NCBI GenBank assembly: GCA_013115135.1
Contig: JABANP010000022.1
Location: 221,941 to 285,940 of the forward strand
Direction: 5' to 3'
Source: Perkinsus olseni
Lineage: Eukaryota > Perkinsozoa > Perkinsida > Perkinsidae
DNA: 64,000 nucleotides
Program-made: the position numbers and the translations under genes
Shown here: piece by piece, positions 21,230 through 31,591 of the stretch
Numbering within the stretch: the stretch's first letter is position 1
Layout of the letters: every line of letters begins with the position of its first letter
Notes under the pieces: model-generated
What the model was told of the DNA's origin: nothing
What the model saw: only the letters and a program-made list of their open reading frames with translations
The model's database searches: none

Positions 21230-22490
21230 ATGCCCCCAAGAAAGAAATTTGTGCGAAAACGATGTCCGCGATGCTGTAGAATGGTAGCTCGGAACTTGCC
21301 GTGTGCCTTTTGTGCGGCGCGTGGCTTGCTGCCTACCAGCACAGAGCACGAAAAGGATGAGGAGGAGGGTGACTCAACGCTAGAGTACTGCACAGCGGAG
21401 GTCACCGAAGCGGAGGTCGTGGCTGAGTCTCAGCCGGGCCCGGAGAAAATGCCACCCGAAGAAAGACCTTCCATCGCTACGCCGGTATTTTCACATGGAG
21501 ATCGGTCACAGACTGACAAGTCTGCTGCCGGGAAGGAATCTGAGGTCGAAGAGCGCATAGAAGAGGCGAGTAGCAGCCATGAAGGGAATCATGAGGTGTC
21601 GTCGTTGGTTAGGGCGTCCTCACTTCACCCTCCCCAGAGACGACCGAAGACAGCGAGTTCGATAGGATCCAAGCCTCTCGGGAGAGGTACCGAGGGGAGG
21701 CCATAAGGTGACACCGGTCGGCCCGCAGTAGAACGGTCAAGTCTCCTCGGACAGGTTACAGGCGCGTGTGAGAGACTTGACCATACGGCAGGAGCAGTTG
21801 GTTAAGCAGGGCAGGGCGAAGGAAGAGGTTCTCCAGAATCGTGATAAGCAGATAACACACATGCAACGGGTGCGCCGCCTAGGCCTCTTCGCTGTTGCCC
21901 GATCCGTCCCGACTTCTTCTGATCCGTTCCGAAGTCCCGTCCGCGTTCAGAATATGGAAAGCCTTCGATGTGAAGTGCTGGCCGCGAGGTCTGACGCGCA
22001 AGAAGCTCGGCGTCAAGCTTCCTCAGCTCGTAGACGCCACATAGCGGACACCGAAAGTCTGATGAAATATTCGGCAAAACTACGGGCGATAATACACGAG
22101 CTGCAGGTATTCTAAAGCCCAGAGTGCAGCTCCTCCCTACTGTCCATCTAACAGGCCCAGTTGAAAGTGAGCAATGCCTCCATCAAGGCCATCCAAGACG
22201 CAGCCGAAGATCTCTCGCTCACGGCCAGCAACGCTATAATTCCATCCAATGTAGCCTGCTGGCGATGTGTCTTCTCCCGAGGTCGATCTCAGGTCGTTGA
22301 TGACCTCCTGCTGTCGTCACCTGCACCACCAACGCTCACACTAGACGAGTACGGCACAACTGAGGACGAGTCCACTCGCCGTGATGAACGACCGAGCGAA
22401 TTTTCGCACGAGGATGCTTGCGACCGTGCGGGAGGTGGGTCCAAGCGTCGGAATGCATTAAGAGCAGACACTCGTGATTCGACCGTTTAA
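21230..22490 (+). CDS. Coiled-coil protein with N-terminal CxxC pairs, unrecognised
   Basis: The frame starting at 21230 opens with a Lys/Arg-rich stretch and two cysteine pairs (CPRC and CAFC, about 15 residues apart) that look like a small zinc-binding knuckle. A Glu/Ser-rich linker follows to about 21700. Exons near 21740-22110 and 22156-22490 encode heptad-rich helices with many Gln, Glu and Arg residues; the CAG|gtattc ... ctaacag junction at 22111-22155 joins in frame. A short intron probably removes about 21876-21950, where the frame becomes non-helical. The first junction (about 21680-21735) is not settled. I recognise no family. Confidence 0.5.
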
Positions 22491-23597
22491 CCAGTCAAAC
22501 GTTCAATGCTCAATTTGCAGCTTCATTTCAGGTGCATCAGCATCGTCGACTAAGCGTACTTTCCACTAATGCAGTTGACGGTAGCGGCTCGCCCGAGAAG
22601 CGTGTGAAGCGTGAAGAGTGAGGCGGGACCCGCCACTTGCTGGGCACCCAAATCCTCAACCTGGAGCTTGATCAGGGATTCCAACGACCATGCAGACCTA
22701 CTGCCACCCGGTCTGGTAAGTAGAGAGCAATCACTACTCGATGAATAGCCGCTCAATATCGGGTCAAAGGATCGCAGATGAATTCCGAGAAGTGATGTTG
22801 GATTAGCTCGAGTTGAAGCAATTCGTTACAGTTAACGTGAAATCTGTTCCCCCTGGAATTGTTGCGTTATTAGCGTCGTTCTCGGCGCATCAGGGATGGA
22901 TTATATGCCTCACAACCTTTGGGCAGCCTCTGAGGCCTGGGTGGTCCTCAGCAGCCGCCACACGGAGGGGTACCTTCAATATTAGTCAGCACGGTTCTTC
23001 CTCGGTTGTGGAGACAAGAAGTTGAAGTTCGAACCATCGTCCGCTACTCCAGCTCCTCGCTATGTACATCCCGCCAAGCGTTCAGGCGGGAATATGCAGA
23101 CGAAATGGTGCGGCGGTACTCGAACGGCCTAGTAGTACCGCTTGGCCGTTCCAATATCACAGACTAAATCAGACTGATATAATCTGCAAACTATTATGAG
23201 CTGCCCTCGAGGTCGTAGAGATACTCGTGAATCATGGTTCGCGATGCTCGATCATCACGAACGGTGGGTGCTGATGGAAACCTGAAATTCATCCTTCAAC
23301 TGATGAAGTCATTCACTGGGTTCAAGCTGAGCTGAGGTTCCGTGGCTGCGCACTTAGACAACTACAGTGCATGATGATGATATGGGATATAGACATGGGA
23401 GAGCCAAAATCCATGGGCGTTAAAGACTGCCTGACTAGGTCACGCAACGAAAGTTGCTACGGCTGCAGTGGACCCAAACAAGCGGTATCCCCAGACACGA
23501 ACTCGGAAAACACGATAGTAACACGGCTCGGAGTAACACCGTCAATCGAGAACATCATACATCAGTGAGTGAGTACCAATGAGGATGGACACCCTTA
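22491..23597. other. Intergenic region, nothing recognised
   Basis: The interval separates two convergent genes. Only short frames with no helical, hydrophobic or motif content are present. I see no repeat, RNA gene or inverted repeat of note. Confidence 0.4.
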
Positions 23598-25021
23598 CTA
23601 GTCATCCAGCTTGATCCCTTCTTTGAGCTCGTTGGATAAGTGTGCGAAAGCTTCCAAACGCAGCCGCCAATTCTTTGCGTCTCGGTGGGCACCGTTGTAA
23701 TGAAGAGTGGAGTATGGGAAGAAGTGGTGATCGATGTTATCCGGAATGAAGGGGAATACTTTGCCCGTTAGGAGCCACAATACAGTACCCATAGAGATAT
23801 CATAATCATCCACAAGGTCAGACTCAGGGATGCCCTCCTTCTGTGCAATGTACTTGGCATAATTGCGGTACTGCCTATCACACATCTCATGCATGTAGTC
23901 TTTGTCAGAGAGCCTTGTCGGGTCGGGAATGACACGGTCGGTACCACCCTCCAACTCCCTCAGACGATCCTCGTTGAACTCCAACTTCATCTCTCCTGAA
24001 TAACGGAGGATTGTCCATTGGATAATCGAATGGTGAATCGACCCTACGGTATGTAACGGTCGAGGCTCGTGGATACTCGTGTTATTTTGAAGCCCTCTTC
24101 GGGTACTGGTATGTCGAGCTTGAACCATGTCACCCATTGTATCTACCGACAACACGGATGATTAAGAACACATGAAGTAGCAGTAGCAACGAGAACTGAC
24201 AAAGAGTGCTTTTTCCTCCGGGAGGTCGCGTCTAATAAACTGTATGGCGACATCTTCGCATCCCTGGCGGGGCAAGTCGAGATACTTCAGCTTTGATCTT
24301 GGGGGACTCGGGAATGGCAAGAAGCTCGGAAACGGGACTAGATTTCTCTGTCCTTGCATTTTGAGACGATAGAGCATCTCCCGCCCCCATGGTGGTATGC
24401 CAGTAATCTCTTTCATAAGATGATGTTGTAGAGTGGGAACTCTGTTCATAGCGTTCGTCTTCTCCGTTTTACCCTCAGCGTTCCTCCCTCCCTTAGCGTT
24501 GGTCATCTCTGTAGCGGTCTTGTTCGGAGCCTCCTGACCCGCTATGGAAAAGTCATAACCACCCTTGAAGTTTCTAATGAGCCCAGGCTTCAGAGCAGCA
24601 TCGAGGAGGAATCCAAATCTGAGAATTATTGCCACGCATGACCCTCCTAAGGGGGAGTGCTGAGGATGTTCCATCACTCAGAGTTAGCCGTCTCCTGGAC
24701 AATGAAATTCACAGCTCCTTCAGCATTACAACCCACATCACACTGAAGGGGAGGTGATCGACTGCCTTAAGATGGAATATCCTCACAAATTGAGCTGCGC
24801 CATCAGAAAGTGTTGCAACATGGTTGGTTGCCTGTTGCTTAGCATTATCGACAGCTTCCTGCAAGGACGTCACAGCAGTCGAACAGGGAAACCTGTCATC
24901 ATACAAGGTCGCCCACCTTTGTTTGTACTGGATTCTCCCGAATCTTCTGCGAGGTCAACATCCCCCCCACCAGATGGAGGGCCAGTGTCACTTTTGCGGC
25001 GTATGACGATAAACTCGGCAT
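23598..25021 (-). CDS. Unrecognised gene family, copy A
   Basis: Multi-exon gene; the last long exons end at the stop at 23598. It is assigned by exon-for-exon similarity to copy B at 35675-37131. Shared landmarks in order: a hydrophobic N-terminus, a helical exon, a QC-VGxxAxGxV-xxIV motif, LLDAALKPGLIRNFKGG, then RVPTLQHHLMKEITGIPPW, QWVTWFKLDIPVPEEGF with TSLDRYIP, and a final exon with MKLEF-x-DRLRELEGG and YAKYIAQKEGIPE. The LMKEITGIPP part resembles the helix-turn of ubiquitin-like domains, but that is weak. The first exon (ATG at 25021) looks like a signal peptide. Function unknown. Confidence 0.6.
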
Positions 25022-26827
25022 GATCGATTGTGCAATGAGCTGATAGTAGTGACAACTTCAAGTTAACTCCTCTAACCAAGTTGCAGCACACAGTTCGCCA
25101 CTAGACCTTGAGCTAGCGGACTATCCGCGCATGAAAGACTTTCCCGTGGATACGCTCGACACTGGGTGGCCATTCAGTCCAGTGTTTGCTCCAACCTCGT
25201 GGCGTTGAATATCCGACTCCACGGTGTTGAATGAAAGACACGTTGTCGATGAGATTTGTAACCAAGCAAAGAGTCGAGCCAACCACGAACGAACTTTCTT
25301 ACGTTACGGAGAACCACGGGATTACTGGACGAAGTTCGAACGCACTAAACTGAGAGAAGTAATTCCGATGAAACTCAGTCTTCAGCGGAGAGACTTTTCC
25401 TCCGTAGCACCATTCTCGGATGTATTGCTGAGCCTGCAGAGGCGTTAGATGTTCTAAGGGCGCTTCCTTTCCCAGGGAAGGGACGAGTATAGCAGCGCTG
25501 TGCCGGAAATTTTTCCGTTGTTCATAAGACTTGCTGTCTCGCTTCTCTCTGCGTTCACTTGAGTTTTTCCATCTATGGAAGCACGATGGCTTCGAGCGCT
25601 GGGTGTTCCGAGAGACAAGGTGCGCGGTTAATCATTCACGCAGTTCATTGGTAGCAAATACAGGTGACCCCACACCCAGAGTAAACGTTTTCTAGATCCA
25701 AAACACAATCCTGAGCTCCGTGAAGAAAATGAAGCACTCAAGTCCACGCCAAGGCTTGTTTCCCGCGGCCTCTCCACCAACCTTGATGTGTCAGCACTTG
25801 TGACAGGATATCATTAGTCCGGGCGAAGGAGTGCTCTAACCTTGGGCTACTATTCGATATCTTTCCTGAGTGCTCTGTGAAATTGCAGTGTGAGACCACG
25901 GCGTCTTCGGACAAGCCGAATAGGTTTGCCACCAGCACGGCATTAGACCAGCTAATTCTATTATTAGAAGCATCGCGTTCAACAGCAGAATTCCGGTAGA
26001 ACTACTTCCTAACAATCTTCCGTTCTTCGAGCGCGACCAAACCCTATCAGAAATGTTCGCGCGCACGGGTACGGCCACGGGTCCACCGTTCGCGGTCCAT
26101 GCCTGTGCGAATGTGATGAGCGTAGTGACCGCCCCGTGAGATAGAGTGATTCGGGAAGCGCGACGCTGAAGCGCTAGAGCATGTGCTAGCGCGAAGCTTC
26201 GCCGATCCACAACGATTAGAACAAGAATCTATCGAGGAGAGGACTGTTCGCTCTGCGTCCGACGATTCACCAAGCCGATCATCTCAAGAAAAGGAGCACC
26301 ATACTCCGGAATGTTGATTGGAGATGAGCAAGCGAGACAGGACGTGTCGCAAGCCGTCATCCCCAGCACTTGATGGAGAAGATAGCGCCTTCTCCTTGTC
26401 ACTCCGTCAACCAACGCAGGGTGATTTTCGAGTGCAGTTTTCCTTGCTTCAGTTAGCTATCGAGCAAGGTACTGAGGATGTGTGGCGATAAAACTCTCAG
26501 CAATACCCACGTTCAGTAACCCTAGCCAATCGTTCAAGACGCGCACATCATCGTTGAGAAGCTGCAAGAGTATGCAAGTGCGCAAGGTACTCCTCAATAC
26601 TCGGAGCGACCACTGGATCCCAGCGCTAGCTTGTGCGTTATGGCGCGTGAACTGGTGGCCTGAAGGCAGACATCGCTGCCCTTCTCTCCGTTGAGCAGCT
26701 GAGCTTGAAGCTGGAAAGATACGGAGAGCCTTCTCGGTCGCAACCCCAACCCCGCACAAGAAGCGTACGGTCCTCGGTGTCAGAGTTTTTATTCAATTAT
26801 TTTTGGTCCTTAAGAGAGATCATCATC
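25022..26827 (-). pseudogene. Possible broken gene, otherwise no gene
   Basis: On the minus strand, protein-like segments appear at about 26460-26590, 26229-26455 and 25738-26200, but they need a stop codon (TAG at the 26457 end) to be read through and changes of frame near 25990 to connect. One segment carries a helical stretch with LNDDVRVLNDWLGLLNVGIA, another has a QAWTANGGPVAVPV piece. No family is recognised. The options are a decaying gene, missed short introns, or chance. Confidence 0.25.
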
Positions 26828-28872
26828 ATGGCCGAGTGCAGCACCCCGTCAACGCTGTCGGGCCTAGATCGGGACAGTGTTCACCGTTATTCGCCCTTAG
26901 TTGAAATCAGGGACGAAACTGCTCCACAGAAATGGTGATGATACTGAGCCAATCGGTGCGCCCTTCGTGGATCAACTTTTTCTATCAGGTTCGAAGGTTA
27001 TCTGGCCGACGTTGATGTGGCTAAGAAGATGGTGGGGTTTTTTCTACTAGGCTTAGTTGAATAACATCATTTACTCTTCAGATAACAGTCGCCTTCCAAG
27101 ATGACGTTTGGGGACCGAAGACTGTACCAATGTCCCAGGTAAGTGGGCCACTCCGTTGTTTGAATAGATTCCCTCGTTAATTTGCTGAGAATGCACGGCT
27201 CAGGCACGCTTGGTCCCCTCTTTAACGAGCAAGGCACTGAGCTCAGCGTACGAGTATATGCCCAGAGAGGGAGACACTGTTGAAGTAGGAGTTGTGGAAA
27301 TTACGGTACTGTAACGATTGGCGTCGTGTCAGGTTAGGTCTCCTGCTACTGGACACGCTCCAGTCAGTTGGTGGAGTGGTGAGATCGTCAGTATTCGAGC
27401 TGATGAGTTTTTTTCTATGTTAAAAATTCGGAGTTGCATGAGCCGATTATCGTCGAGCGTGCGAATCTTCGTCGACCTATGGGCTGCCCTGACGACGGAA
27501 GTGATTCTGGTCGGAGCTTGAGTAAGACTGTCCACTGATCGAATCGTCAATGAATGGCTTTCTCTGTGCCTTTGGGAAGATGAGCGACTGGTCTCAGGTC
27601 CTACCAGCCTATCAGACTTGAGCTCAGAGACGGTTAAAGTTCCTAAGGTCCTCGGTGATTGGATAATGAGTGATGACGGTCAAGGCTGCCTCAATCAAGT
27701 GGCGATCAAATCAGGTCTCTTGAAGGTAGTAGCACTCAGCCTTGCTGTTCCGCTCTCTGCTATCACCGGCGTATGAGCTCATTGCGGTGCATCGGGCTCA
27801 CGTCAGCCGGTCTTGCGATTCCAGAGAACTTGATGCCCCTCAGATAACGCCGCGGGCCGATCAAAAGACTGGCCCATCGGTAACACTCATCGGTAGTCAA
27901 CGAGACATCCACCGGGCCAAGCTCCTGCTCGACGTTCATGTTAAGCATCAAAAGGAGATCCAGGGCTTCCACGAGAAGCGACAGGCTATGCTCGACGTAG
28001 GAGAAGGGGGTACTCTAGGCACTATCGTCACGGCGTGAGAAATTGGAGAGCCAGGAGTCGGCCTCCTTCAATATCGACTCCGACCTGGTCGGTGTTATGA
28101 TTGGCAAGAACGGCGCTCACATAAACCGAGTGATCAAGGACTACGGAGTTGAAGTCAACGTTGCTGATAAGGGTACTGCAAGAGACCCCAAATCTAGGAG
28201 GGTGGTCATATATGGCCCGTCGGTTGACGCAGTGAATAAGGCCAGGGCCGAGCTCGAGTACCTCACCGAGAGGTAGGGGTTCACTGAGTGTCGAGCCTTC
28301 TCATTGGCTCTGCAGGTACCCAATACCACAGGATTGCATCGGTTGGGTTATCGGTCGTCGGTTCGCCACACTGCATGAGATAGCAGACTCTGCGAACTTG
28401 AATTATGCCCGGCTCGACGAGTCTACAGGCTCGCCTTGTCTGGTACTCAGTGGCAGAAGGCAGGACCTCGATGACGCCAAGTTGCTGCTGGACAGCCATC
28501 TCCAGTATCATGATGTTTTCGAGGACATGGCCAAGGAGTCGCGAGAGCTCGGTGATGAGTTTTATCGTCTCGGTGATGGTCCGGGTCCTCGGCGAGGGAA
28601 GGGCAAGGGTAAGAACAGCACCCAGTGCGCTACAGCAGACGACGCGTGGTCTTTCCTCAGGCAAGGGCAAAGGTGGTGGCGGCGGTGGCAAAGGGCGGAG
28701 TAGAGGGAGTGGGTCGTCTGATTCAGTGAACTCCGCTGGTGCTGGCCGACCAAATCGACCTGCTCGACGGAAAGGATCAGGAGCTCAACGCAGCTCGGGT
28801 TCCGACGGCAAGAAGTGGGTTCAAGTGAAGAAGGACGGAACTCCGAAAGCTGAAGCGCTGTCTGCAAGCTGA
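26828..28872 (+). CDS. FMR1/FXR-type RNA-binding protein (Agenet x2, KH x3, RGG-like tail)
   Basis: Exons 26828..26934, 26989..27031, 27082..27138, 27204..27284, 27333..27521, 27598..27714, 27827..27996, 28040..28272, 28316..28608 and 28661..28872 give about 500 aa. Domains run as in animal FMRP. Agenet/Tudor 1 has LVEIRDE then ITVAFQDDVWGPKTVPM; Agenet 2 has REGDTVEV, WWSGEIVSIRADEFF and VERANLRRP. A KH0-like part has RDIHRAKLLLDVHVKHQKEI. KH1 has LVGVMIGKNGAHINRV; KH2 has CIGWVIGRRFATLHEI and later AKLLLDSHLQYHDVF. The tail is Gly/Lys/Arg-rich. FMRP-family proteins bind RNA and restrain translation. Exon 5 needs one extra base at a run of seven T (27408-27414) to stay in frame; all other junctions are consistent. 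Confidence 0.85.
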
Positions 28873-30466
28873 TCTACAGCTCACTGAGCTTTTCACCCAT
28901 TCTCATCAATGTATACTTTTATCGTATGAGTACAGCCGCCAATGATCGTGGCATCTGCGTAGTGCTTCGTGGTTGTCTGACGCTGGACAGTTGTCCACTA
29001 GAAGGGTTCACGCTCCTCATTGTCTTGTTTGCCGTCTCGAGATTTCTCGATTGCAAACAGCTTTGTGCACTATCTCGTTGCAGTAGGTGTAGTTGTAGAA
29101 CACAACATAAGTAGATTGGGCTCATAGTGAACGAGATAGAGCAGATAGGGAGCGTAATTGTTGAGAGAATGGAATGACAATGCGAAGCTAGTATGAACAC
29201 AGCTCCATTGTGTTATGTAGACAGTGCATTTGCTCGGTAGTGTTAGGAGGATACTACTACTCTCCTCTATTAGATAAGCTTAGAGTATTTTTACCTCTTA
29301 CCGGTGTTGAGTTCAGAAGTGATGCAGCGCGGCCCATCGATCGACAGAAAGCTATCTGACATCACCTTTCATATCTTCAACACACGAGATCTCGTTGCGG
29401 ACAGCGAGTTGCGGTGTCGGTGGAAAGTGCGGTGTTGTGCACAGGTTCCCATCAAACTATTATTACCAGCGAACGCGTTAGCCGCCGGTACAGTACACAT
29501 GTTCCTGTCGAATACTCCCAAATTCCAAACAGTTGCGTGTTCACTTGAATGTACATTCCCTGATCCGGGAATCCTGGATCAGTGTAACAACTTGTTAGTA
29601 ACAAGTTGTTACCCTCGCTGCCTTTTGCCTTTTGTTACTAACAAGGGGGTCTGCGCCTACCCTTCCTGTTGCCCTACGTTTGACAGCCAGCCTAAAGAAG
29701 ACAGCGGTTCCCGCGTTTGACTGCGCTTGTGGGCGGATATCTTCAACGTCGTGATCGTCGTGTCGATTGATACTATAGGTAGTCGATGCCAGTGACTCTG
29801 GTAACACAATCCCAAAGGCAATACAGATATCAGATAATACTTGAGCTGCTGTCGACAAGTTGGCGGACGGGCCAACTGTAATCCACAAAAGAATCCACGA
29901 AAAACCCTAGATGCAATCGATCCTTTGACGCATTCACATACAAGCTGCGCTTAACACTCTCGCGCCCGCCAAATACTGTCTATCTGTCTACCTTGCACGC
30001 GCGGGCCGCACAGTCAAAAAGTTAACAGCAGCAAGCGAGGCCGAACGGAGTCGATTTACATATAGCGAACAATCGATATCTCGCAGCTAGAACACTGGCC
30101 AACAAGAGCAGGCAGATCCTCCTGCCACAAGAGGTACACGCGTACAGTACGCGTGGTAACTACGGTAGTACGCGTGCAGCAGCCAGCCCATTGAGGGCCT
30201 ACCGATATCGGAGTAGGTCCAGGCTCACCCGCAGTCTCGATGGGTGGGGCGGGGTTAATCGGTTCACGCAAAGGCCGCACGAAATACCACGGAGCTCGAC
30301 GATAAGCAGAATTTGGAGAAGTTGCACCAATCCTGGGTAGTGCTCTAGCCGCTGTCGCTAGCACAAAAATCTTGTCTCCTACCGTCCAGGTTCCACCGTC
30401 GATAAATCCCTCCGGGTTCTCCCTCAGCAGGACGAAAGAGCTGCACAGATCTATTCATACAACTCG
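28873..30466. other. Intergenic region with a strong hairpin
   Basis: No gene is supported in this 1.6 kb. A perfect 12-bp inverted repeat with a 5-base loop lies at 29584-29612. The related word TTGTTACTAACAAG follows at about 29631-29644. Short palindromic words around ACGCGTAC and TACGCGTG cluster at about 30135-30177. A 138-codon frame at 29304-29720 spans the hairpin and has no recognisable content. Confidence 0.4.
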
Positions 30467-31591
30467 ATGAATTACGTGATGAGCTTGGTCAATCTGATGC
30501 TCGTAGGGCTGCTCCTTGGTAAGGCGGCCCTCCCCCCTGGGGTTGTAGACTTCCCCATCAGAGTAGGCGGAAATCGCTCTCTGGTCGAGCTGGTCTTCGA
30601 TGGTCAGCCCGTGAGGCTTCTCCCCGATACTGGAGGCGCTAACACTTACGTCCTCTACGAGGATGCGTTTGGCGAAACTGCATGTCGGACTTATGCTGCA
30701 GGCTGCTACACTTGCCCGAAGAATTCCTGTCCACCAAGCAGCTGGGTCAACGGATCAGCATTGTTTGCTGATGGGACGATCTTCTACTATTTTTCGTCAT
30801 GCTGCACAGCTTGATATCGGCGCTATCGGCGCGGAGGTTCTGAAGATTGAAGACTACAAACTCAGTGTCATCAAAGGTTACGAGCCTAGAAAGGCCTCTC
30901 CTCATCCCATCCTAGGCTTGCGCAGAGAGCCATCATTCTCTCGTTCTCGGCGGTCCTTCATTCACCAGCTCGTGAGAGGCGCCGGTGGTGCGATTCGGAG
31001 GTTAGCGTTTTCAATAACCTTTTCCTAGGTCGGCCGATGACGTAGGGCATCTCACTGTTGGCGGCGATCCCGACCCAGCTTGGCACGCTCCATTCATCAC
31101 TCTACATCAACGCGACGGCCAAAGCATGGACTCTCAGTATCGATGAGGTTGGCTACCGGAAAGGCTCTGAATCCGAGTCCATCGGTATCAAGAGGGGTCG
31201 CGTTCTCTTCGACTCGGGCGCTGGTGTTATCATCGGGCCGGTGGAAGAGGTGACGAGTCTGTTGAACTACATCGGCAAGTTCGTTGAGTTCAGGGGAGGC
31301 GATATTTTGAAACTCATCGCTTGCTCTGACGTTGATAAACTGCCGGAAATATGGTTTGATGTCATGGCTGACGACGCTGAAGGTTTAACTACAAGGCTGT
31401 TCGTGAGTGGGCAGGATTACGCAGTTGCCGCTGATAAGCCGGGGTTGTGCACGATTGACATCGCCGGCGCCGACCTAGTCCACATAGTTCACTACGAGTG
31501 GATTCTAGGCTCCCCTCTCTTTAGGGGATACTTCCTACAGTTCACTTATGATGTGGAGTCCATCGGGTTCGCCAAGAAAAGGTCTTTTTGA
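30467..31591 (+). CDS. Pepsin-family aspartic protease (A1), with frame breaks
   Basis: The N-terminus is a signal peptide (hydrophobic residues 4-21). The first catalytic motif is LLPDTGGANTYVL (DTG), and the second is VLFDSGAGVIIG (DSG). Other family marks are HPILGL, DVGHLTVGG and a C-terminal WILGSPLFRGYF ... IGFAKK. The product should be a secreted or endolysosomal protease. A 32-bp intron (gttagcg...cctag, ending at about 31027) restores the frame before DDVGHLTVGG. Two further frame changes remain: one at a run of five T near 30790 and one near 31093. They may be sequencing errors, unseen introns or true disruption, so the gene could be a pseudogene. Many alveolate parasites carry expanded A1 proteases, which is background knowledge. 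Confidence 0.75.
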
